From contig JBKCHQ010000004.1 of assembly GCA_046302715.1 (NCBI GenBank), positions 1-20,233 of the forward strand: a stretch of 20,233 nt of DNA, given 5' to 3'. Position 1 is the first letter of the stretch. Each line of letters begins with the position of its first letter. Source of the stretch: CAMCXT01 sp046302715 (GTDB lineage: Bacteria; Bacteroidota; Bacteroidia; M30B66). Below the pieces are notes generated by a model. The model searched no databases. It was not told the DNA's origin and was given only the letters and a program-made list of their open reading frames with translations. This document shows positions 15,106 to 20,233 of this stretch, one piece after another. The position numbers and the translations under genes are program-made.

Positions 15106-16128
15106 TTAAGCAGCTGAGCATTCACCGCACAAATCCTGAGTAAAGTTAGCCCTTAAATCTGCTAATGTTCTATTGGCCAGCATAAACATAAGTTTACAAA
15201 GGGTAGCTTCTCTTGTCATATCGGAGGCACTAATTACACCCATTTTTAATAATTGCTGTGATGTTTTGTATTTTCCTTGTTCTACCGATCCGTTTAGGCA
15301 TTGGCTTACATTAATTATAAGAATGCCTCCCTCAATAGCCTTTCTGATAATGTCTAGAAACCAGGGTGCTGTTGGAGCATTGCCCGCACCAAATGTTTCA
15401 AGAACCATTGCTTTTAAACCGGGAATGCTACTAACGGCTCGAACATATGCTTCGTTCATTCCCGGAAAGAGGCGCAGCACGGCAACGTGTGTATCAAGGT
15501 TTTTATGAAACAAGGGCGGCTCGGTTGGTGTGGAAAGTAATAAGCGCTCATTAATCTGTATGTTTACTCCAGCTTCGGCTAGTGCCTCGTAATTTGGACT
15601 AATAAACGCATTAAAATGGCTGGCGCTGTATTTTGTTGTGCGGTTTCCTCGTAGAAGATGATATTCAAAATAAATGCACACTTCATTTATTTTTGAGCGT
15701 CCGTTTTCTTTCATCACGGCAAGTTCAAGAGCCGTAATGAAATTCTCTTTGGCATCTGAGCGTAATACTCCAATGGGCAATTGTGCACCGGTTAGAATAA
15801 CGGGCTTCCCTAAATTTTCGAGTAAAAAACTCAAGGCCGATGCGGTATAGGCCATCGTATCGGAGCCGTGTAATATTACAAAACCATCATAAGAGGCATA
15901 ATTGCGTTCAATAATCTCAACCATCTTTATCCAATGTTCAGGAGATATATCCGACGAATCTAATGTTGTTTCGAAGGTTTCAATGTGTATTTCGGCTTCA
16001 ATGCGGCTCAATTCCGGGATGTATTGCAATAACAAATCAATATTGACAGGCATTAACGAACCACTAACGGCATCTTTAACCATTCCAATGGTGCCTCCGG
16101 TGTAAATAACCAATGCTCTGGGCTTCAT
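15106..16128 (-). CDS. ansA: type I (cytoplasmic) L-asparaginase
   Basis: Hydrolyses L-asparagine to aspartate and ammonia. 340 aa with no signal peptide, which fits the cytoplasmic type I form. The N-terminal signature YTGGTIGM carries the nucleophile Thr13; the second site is HGSDTMAYTASALSFLLENL (87-106), where S89-D90 stand in place of the usual Thr-Asp, a variation common in the family. GAQLPIG and LRSDAKENF follow, and the smaller C-terminal domain completes the family length. The C-terminus ends with a CGECSAA tail. The ATG shares 4 nt (ATGA) with the TatD stop, so the two genes are coupled although their functions are not obviously linked. No terminator is evident in the 105 nt downstream. 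Confidence 0.93.
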   Translation of the reverse strand: MKPRALVIYTGGTIGMVKDAVSGSLMPVNIDLLLQYIPELSRIEAEIHIETFETTLDSSDISPEHWIKMVEIIERNYASYDGFVILHGSDTMAYTASALSFLLENLGKPVILTGAQLPIGVLRSDAKENFITALELAVMKENGRSKINEVCIYFEYHLLRGNRTTKYSASHFNAFISPNYEALAEAGVNIQINERLLLSTPTEPPLFHKNLDTHVAVLRLFPGMNEAYVRAVSSIPGLKAMVLETFGAGNAPTAPWFLDIIRKAIEGGILIINVSQCLNGSVEQGKYKTSQQLLKMGVISASDMTREATLCKLMFMLANRTLADLRANFTQDLCGECSAA

Positions 16129-16895
16129 AGTTTAAAAAGTGTTTTTGCGTTTTGGGTGGTTTTTTCAGCAATTTCTCGGCTCCCCAGCATAAAAATACTG
16201 CTCAGCTCGTCGGCAATAAATCGCAGATAGGCACTTTCGTTCCGCTTACCCCGAAATGGCACAGGAGCCAAATACGGAGCATCAGTTTCTAGAACGATAC
16301 GATCGAGCCCGGTTTGTTTGACAATATTCGGCAATTCTGATTTTTTAAAGGTAAGAACGCCTCCAATCCCTAAATAAAATCCCATTTCGAGAATGGTAGC
16401 GGCCTCTTCCATGGTTCCCGAAAAACAATGGAACACCCCGTTAAGGCCCTTCGAAATAAACGGCTTTAAAGCTTCGATGCATTCGGAGGTGGCATTACGC
16501 GAATGAATAATGATCGGAAGATTACGCTCCACGGCCCATCCGCATTGAATGTTTAACGCTTCTTTCTGAAGCTCCAATGTAGATACATCCCAAAACAAAT
16601 CGATGCCGCATTCGCCAAGAGCGATAAAATTCTGCGACCTAAATTGTGCTTCACAAAAACGGAGTTCGTGCTCCAGCGTATCTGGCTTTACCGAGCAGGG
16701 ATGCAACCCATTCGCCGCCAGGCATAAATCGGGATGCCTGTACTGCAGCTCCATCATTGCGTCGAAAGTTTCCGAATCAATTGCCGGCAATATTATGGTT
16801 TCAATTCCATGTTCGCGTGCCCTGGATATTATCGCTTCCCGATCCTGATCGAATTCGGCACTATATAAATGTGCATGGGTATCGATAAATTTCAT
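16125..16895 (-). CDS. tatD: TatD-family metal-dependent hydrolase (DNase)
   Basis: TIM-barrel phosphoesterase/3'-5' DNase family, cytoplasmic, linked to DNA repair and RNA/DNA turnover. The 256-aa length is standard. Metal ligands are all visible: H7 and H9 (DTHAHL), E95 (GECGID), H131 (IIIHSRN), H156 (VFHCFSG) and D205 (LETDAPYLAP). The C-terminal part (AYLRFIADELSSI...EIAEKTTQNAKTLFKL) also matches. It could be TatD, YcfH or YjjV; family paralogues cannot be told apart here. The -7 box lies 4 nt from the ATG, so the mRNA may have almost no leader. The stop overlaps the asparaginase start. Confidence 0.93.
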   Translation of the reverse strand: MKFIDTHAHLYSAEFDQDREAIISRAREHGIETIILPAIDSETFDAMMELQYRHPDLCLAANGLHPCSVKPDTLEHELRFCEAQFRSQNFIALGECGIDLFWDVSTLELQKEALNIQCGWAVERNLPIIIHSRNATSECIEALKPFISKGLNGVFHCFSGTMEEAATILEMGFYLGIGGVLTFKKSELPNIVKQTGLDRIVLETDAPYLAPVPFRGKRNESAYLRFIADELSSIFMLGSREIAEKTTQNAKTLFKL

Positions 16896-16899
16896 GGTT

Positions 16900-16907
16900 C
16901 AAATATA
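16900..16907 (-). promoter_or_regulatory. -7 element of tatD, 4 nt from the start codon
   Basis: On the minus strand TATATTTG (TAnnTTTG, exact match) is followed by AACC and then the ATG at 16895. Transcription would begin at or next to the start codon. No clear -33 TTTG is seen upstream. Confidence 0.5.
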
Positions 16908-16934
16908 AGTGCATTTACGTGCCCAGCTCCGATA

Positions 16935-16964
16935 TTTGGCACTACTTGTAAATGACTAATTTCG
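16935..16964 (+). promoter_or_regulatory. promoter of the GT9 gene, -7 box 4 nt from the start codon
   Basis: TTTG (16935-16938), an 18-nt spacer, then TAATTTCG (16957-16964, one mismatch to TAnnTTTG) and TGCT before the GTG at 16969. Spacing fits the Bacteroidota -33/-7 arrangement and again predicts a transcript beginning close to the start codon. Confidence 0.45.
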
Positions 16965-16968
16965 TGCT

Positions 16969-17952
16969 GTGAAAATTCTGCTCATCCGTTTTAGCTCTAT
17001 TGGCGATATTGTGCTTACATCGCCGGTAATCCGCTGCATAAAGGAACAGATTGCTGATGCAGAAGTTCATGTATTGGTTAAACCCGGTTTTGCCGCGGTT
17101 CTCAAATCCAATCCGCATATTTCGAAAATCTGGAATTGGGAAAAAGGGATAATCCCTCAGTTGAAGCAGCAGCAGTTCGACCGTATAATAGACCTACATC
17201 ACAACCTCAGAAGTTTACGGGTTAAAACGGCTTTAGGAAAACCCTCGAGTTCTTTTCCTAAACTGAATATTGAAAAATTGATGTTGGTTCGATTGGGAAT
17301 TAATCGCCTCCCCAATAAACATGTAGTAGATCGTTACTTCGAAGCAGCTCAATCTTTAGGAGTTAATAATGATGGAAAGGGGCTTTCATTTTTCACTACA
17401 CCCGATGAGGAGCGCATTTTGGAACAACTGCCCCCCGATTTTAAGTCGGGCTATACCGCTATTGTTTGCGGGGCCCTTCAAGTAACCAAGCGCATTCCTC
17501 ACGATAAATTACTGGAGTTCTCCAAAGCCATAAATGGACGCATCGTTTTACTTGGCGGCGCTTCTGAAACAGATATAGGAGCTAAAATTGAAGCCGAAAT
17601 CGGTACACGGGCTATGTCGTTTTGCGGTAAAACATCCCTTGGCGAATCGGCGGTGCTGCTCAAACACGCAATAGCAGTTTTAACACCCGACACTGGCATG
17701 ATGCACATTGCCGCTGCATTCAAAAAACCCATCGCCGTAGTTTGGGGAAATACGGTGCCTGCGTTTGGAATGGGACCGTATATGCCTGGCAATGATGATT
17801 TAATTTATCACGCCGAAGCGCCTAACTTAAGCTGTCGACCTTGTTCAAAGATTGGCTTCCCCCAATGCCCCAAAGGACATTTTTCATGCATGAACCAACA
17901 AGACGGCGCTTCACTCGCAGCTTGGTTGAATCGGTTTTCTGCTTCTTTATGA
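16969..17952 (+). CDS. glycosyltransferase family 9, heptosyltransferase-like
   Basis: Transfers a sugar, in characterised members a heptose from ADP-heptose, to the core of lipopolysaccharide at the inner face of the membrane. 327 aa. The start KILLIRFSSIGDIVLTSPVI is the family N-terminus and fixes translation at a GTG, since no in-frame ATG gives it. The second Rossmann domain has the LLGGASE loop and the nucleotide-sugar site TPDTGMMHIAAAFKKPIAVVWG. Near the end four cysteines, C289, C292, C300 and C307 (CRPC, QC, SC), look able to bind a metal; I recall similar clusters in other Bacteroidota members. The sugar and acceptor are not fixed by sequence. Its TGA overlaps the stop region of the opposing DUF349 gene. 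Confidence 0.9.
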   Translation: MKILLIRFSSIGDIVLTSPVIRCIKEQIADAEVHVLVKPGFAAVLKSNPHISKIWNWEKGIIPQLKQQQFDRIIDLHHNLRSLRVKTALGKPSSSFPKLNIEKLMLVRLGINRLPNKHVVDRYFEAAQSLGVNNDGKGLSFFTTPDEERILEQLPPDFKSGYTAIVCGALQVTKRIPHDKLLEFSKAINGRIVLLGGASETDIGAKIEAEIGTRAMSFCGKTSLGESAVLLKHAIAVLTPDTGMMHIAAAFKKPIAVVWGNTVPAFGMGPYMPGNDDLIYHAEAPNLSCRPCSKIGFPQCPKGHFSCMNQQDGASLAAWLNRFSASL

Positions 17953-20187
17953 ACTCTTTAGAATCTTAAGCTGGTCGTTCAAGGAAGCTATTTCGGCACG
18001 GGTCTTACTAATTTTACGCTCAATGTCTTTTCGCAGCTCGTCGGCCCCTTTCGATTTTGCTAAAAAGCCAATGTTATTTTCGAGGGTTTGCAGCTCGGTT
18101 TGCATGCGTCGCAGTTTGTCCTGCACCACATTTTTTTGCTGGTTGAGTTTATCCTTTCCTCCGGGATCTGCTGCCAGATTGCTCACCTGCTCTCTGAAAT
18201 GCTGACGACGCATTTCGGCATTGCCGGTTTTAATTTTCGAAAACTGCTTGTCGATGGCCGAGCGGTAACGTTTGTTAAGCGCATCCTTTTCTTTTAACGG
18301 CACATGGCCAATTTCCATCCAGCGTGCCTGAAAATTCTTGAGTGTTTCAAAAGCTCCGGCAGTATTCGCATCCGATTCGTATGCTTCAATCTCCGCCATC
18401 AACTCAAGTTTTTTACGTAGATTCTCGTCCTGCTCGGAATTCATTCCCGAAAAATGCTGATTTCTGCTTTCGTAAAATACGTCGCAGGCCTTTCTAAAGC
18501 GCTCCCACAATTTATCGGAATGCTTCTTGGCCACCGGCCCTGTGCTTTTCCATAAGTCTTGCAACTCTTTTAACCGAGCACCCGTCTTTTTCCACTCTGT
18601 ACTGTCTTTCAGGGCCTCGGCTTCCATGCACAAATCTACCTTTTGTTTGTAATTCTGGTTTTGAGTGTTCCTTAAATCCTTGTAAAACTGCTCCTTGGCA
18701 TCGTAAAAAGCATCTCGAGATGTTTTAAAACGCTGCCACACGCTTTCATTATCTTTTTTAGAGGCGAAGCCAATTTTTTTCCATTCCTCAAGCGCCGCAG
18801 CCATTTTCTCGCTGGCTTCCTGCCAGTGCACATGATTTTTAAATGGCATCTCGCCGGTAATTACCTCAGCGCGCTCACATACTGCAATTTTCTTATTATG
18901 ATTTTCGGTAAAAACAGCTTCTTGTTCCTGAATGTAGGATCTGCGGCGTTCGAACAACTTATCGCCTGCACTGCGAAAGCGCTCCCAAAGCACCTCGCTC
19001 TGTTCTTTACCTACTTGTCCAATTTCTTTCCATTGAGTCTGCAAAGCAATGTATTCATCCAACGATTTGCTTATGGATTCGTGAAGGAGTAATTCTTCGG
19101 CTTTGATGCATAATGCAGTCTTAAGCTCCAGATTTTTTTTCTGGTCGAGCTCACGTAGCTCCTTGTTAATTTTGATAATTTCATAAAAATTGTTGATGTG
19201 GTGATGGTAATTCTTCCATAATTCATCAACGTAAGCAGCAGGAACCAAACCAATAGAACGCCACTGATTTTGCAGCTCATGCAAACGGTCGAAAGAGCCC
19301 GAAATATTTTCGGTTTGCTCAAGCAGTTTTTTTAGTTCCGCTAAAATGACCTGCTTTTGTTTGAGATTGTCTTTTAGCTGTTGTTCTTTTTGTTTGCGTT
19401 CATCGTTGCGTCGTTCGATATATAATTTGGCATAACTATCAAATTGCTCATCGGCTTCATCCCGCAGCACTTCAAACTCTTCTGGCAGCCCACCGTTTTC
19501 GATAAATTTCGACTTCTTTAAACGTATTTCTTCATCTTTGGCATTACGGTAAGCATCACGCATGGCATGAAACGCCGTTTTATGGCGCTCAAGATCGTTG
19601 CGCGAAATCAGCTCTTTAAGTGCTTCAGCCAACTCCGGGCGGCTCATTTCATTATAGGCCGGCTGGTTTTCAAGGGCATCCGTTTCGTCTGTGCCTGATT
19701 CCTGATATTCAGGTTCATCGATCTCTGTTACTGATGCGTTATTCTGGATAATTTCTACGTTTGCATCCAATTCAGCATATGCACTTTCGCTAATGGGCGC
19801 CAACGCTTCTATAGATGCAGCATCGGAAAGCGCTGTTTCTTCCTCCTCCATTGCGGTTATTTCTACAACATTAATTTCTGCAGGAGGCACATCTTCGGGC
19901 ACAATTACCTCAGGCTGCGGTTCTATCGTGGCATCTTCAGTTTTCAATTCGCCTTCATTCGGTAGAATTTTCTCCTCTACCAATGTCGTTTCCCCACTAA
20001 GGTTAATTTCTGCAGGGGGCACATCTTCGGGCACAATTACCTCGGGCTCGGGATTTGTATTTTTGCTTTGAGTCTCAGATGTCTGACCTTCCATATAATT
20101 TTGCTCAACGCTTTGATTATTATTGTTTTCTGCATTTACATTCGGAGCAGCATCCGGCGGCATGTTATTTTCGTTGTCTGTTATCAT
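17947..20187 (-). CDS. DUF349 repeat protein with acidic N-terminal region
   Basis: 746 aa, no signal peptide or membrane segment, very rich in Lys and Glu. Five DUF349 units of about 70 residues are visible, each a helical pair around W(K/R)xxG(x)V then W(E/K)RFR: W309/W324, W386/W401, W469/W484, W546/W561 and W623/Y641. The last 60-70 residues form a coiled coil (KLRRMQTELQTLENNI). Residues 1-180 are acidic and low-complexity, with one 15-residue segment (PEVIVPEDVPPAEIN) present twice, at 48-62 and 92-106. DUF349 has no settled biochemical function that I can state. The start at 20187 follows a -7 box by 4 nt; a few codons inside there is another Met, but the promoter supports the first. 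Likely cytoplasmic, possibly a scaffold or RNA- or ribosome-associated protein, which is only a guess. Confidence 0.88.
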   Translation of the reverse strand: MITDNENNMPPDAAPNVNAENNNNQSVEQNYMEGQTSETQSKNTNPEPEVIVPEDVPPAEINLSGETTLVEEKILPNEGELKTEDATIEPQPEVIVPEDVPPAEINVVEITAMEEEETALSDAASIEALAPISESAYAELDANVEIIQNNASVTEIDEPEYQESGTDETDALENQPAYNEMSRPELAEALKELISRNDLERHKTAFHAMRDAYRNAKDEEIRLKKSKFIENGGLPEEFEVLRDEADEQFDSYAKLYIERRNDERKQKEQQLKDNLKQKQVILAELKKLLEQTENISGSFDRLHELQNQWRSIGLVPAAYVDELWKNYHHHINNFYEIIKINKELRELDQKKNLELKTALCIKAEELLLHESISKSLDEYIALQTQWKEIGQVGKEQSEVLWERFRSAGDKLFERRRSYIQEQEAVFTENHNKKIAVCERAEVITGEMPFKNHVHWQEASEKMAAALEEWKKIGFASKKDNESVWQRFKTSRDAFYDAKEQFYKDLRNTQNQNYKQKVDLCMEAEALKDSTEWKKTGARLKELQDLWKSTGPVAKKHSDKLWERFRKACDVFYESRNQHFSGMNSEQDENLRKKLELMAEIEAYESDANTAGAFETLKNFQARWMEIGHVPLKEKDALNKRYRSAIDKQFSKIKTGNAEMRRQHFREQVSNLAADPGGKDKLNQQKNVVQDKLRRMQTELQTLENNIGFLAKSKGADELRKDIERKISKTRAEIASLNDQLKILKSS
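19871..20047. repeat. in-gene direct repeat, two copies of about 45 bp
   Basis: Copies at 19871-19915 and 20003-20047, 132 nt (44 codons) apart, differ at two sites, both silent. They encode PEVIVPEDVPPAEIN in the acidic part of the DUF349 protein. Confidence 0.85.
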
Positions 20188-20191
20188 GCTT

Positions 20192-20219
20192 CAAAATTAA
20201 GGAAACATCAACAAATCAA
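20192..20219 (-). promoter_or_regulatory. promoter of the DUF349 gene, -7 box 4 nt from the start codon
   Basis: Minus strand: TTG (20219-20217), a 17-nt spacer, TAATTTTG (20199-20192, exact TAnnTTTG), then AAGC and the ATG at 20187. The same 4-nt distance is seen for tatD and GT9. Confidence 0.5.
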
Positions 20220-20233
20220 TCGGTATTAAATGC

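Overview
The window reads as chromosomal DNA of a member of the Bacteroidota. The evidence is two secreted proteins with type IX secretion (Por/T9SS) C-terminal sorting domains (VFPNP start, VYF then basic end), a Ca-dependent GH92 alpha-mannosidase with an attached hexosaminidase-type C-terminal domain, starts without Shine-Dalgarno sequences, promoters of the Bacteroidota TAnnTTTG type, and the HU / TPR / small basic protein / RNase G gene order. I cannot name a genus. I see no mobile element, CRISPR array, tRNA or rRNA.

Layout. (1) 1-2199 (+): a GH92 alpha-mannosidase cut by the window edge. (2) 2349-5322 (+): a promoter followed by an HU-family DNA-binding protein, a membrane-anchored TPR protein, a 29-residue very basic protein that resembles mS38/bS22-type ribosomal proteins, and RNase G. 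Two mutually exclusive hairpins lie ahead of RNase G. (3) 5402-10582 (+): four tightly coupled genes (overlaps of 4, 4 and 1 nt) for an HAE3/MMPL-type RND exporter, glucose-1-phosphate thymidylyltransferase (RmlA), an NAD-dependent sugar-nucleotide epimerase/decarboxylase and a trans-prenyl diphosphate synthase. The coupling suggests a glycan- or isoprenoid-lipid assembly and export pathway. (4) 10593-11606 (-): a radical SAM/SPASM enzyme. (5) 11678-12526 (+) and 13087-15000 (-): two convergent T9SS cargo proteins, one a choice-of-anchor V-like protein with a CX4CH motif, the other an M43 (pappalysin-like) metalloprotease. They are separated by 560 bp with hairpins, a degenerate 93-bp tandem repeat and a strong bidirectional terminator. 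(6) 15106-16895 (-): type I asparaginase and a TatD-family nuclease, overlapping by 4 nt. (7) 16969-17952 (+): a family 9 glycosyltransferase (heptosyltransferase-like), whose stop codon overlaps that of (8) 17947-20187 (-): a large protein with five DUF349 repeats.

Most genes are standard for the phylum. The points most worth a second look are the unannotated 29-aa ribosomal-like gene ahead of RNase G; three genes (tatD, GT9, DUF349) whose -7 promoter box ends exactly 4 nt before the start codon, suggesting leaderless transcripts; the RND/RmlA/SDR/prenyl synthase operon; the CX4CH motif in a secreted protein; a nested inverted repeat abutting the M43 protease start; and the 93-bp repeat in the only long non-coding gap. 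No wholly new system is proven by the sequence alone.
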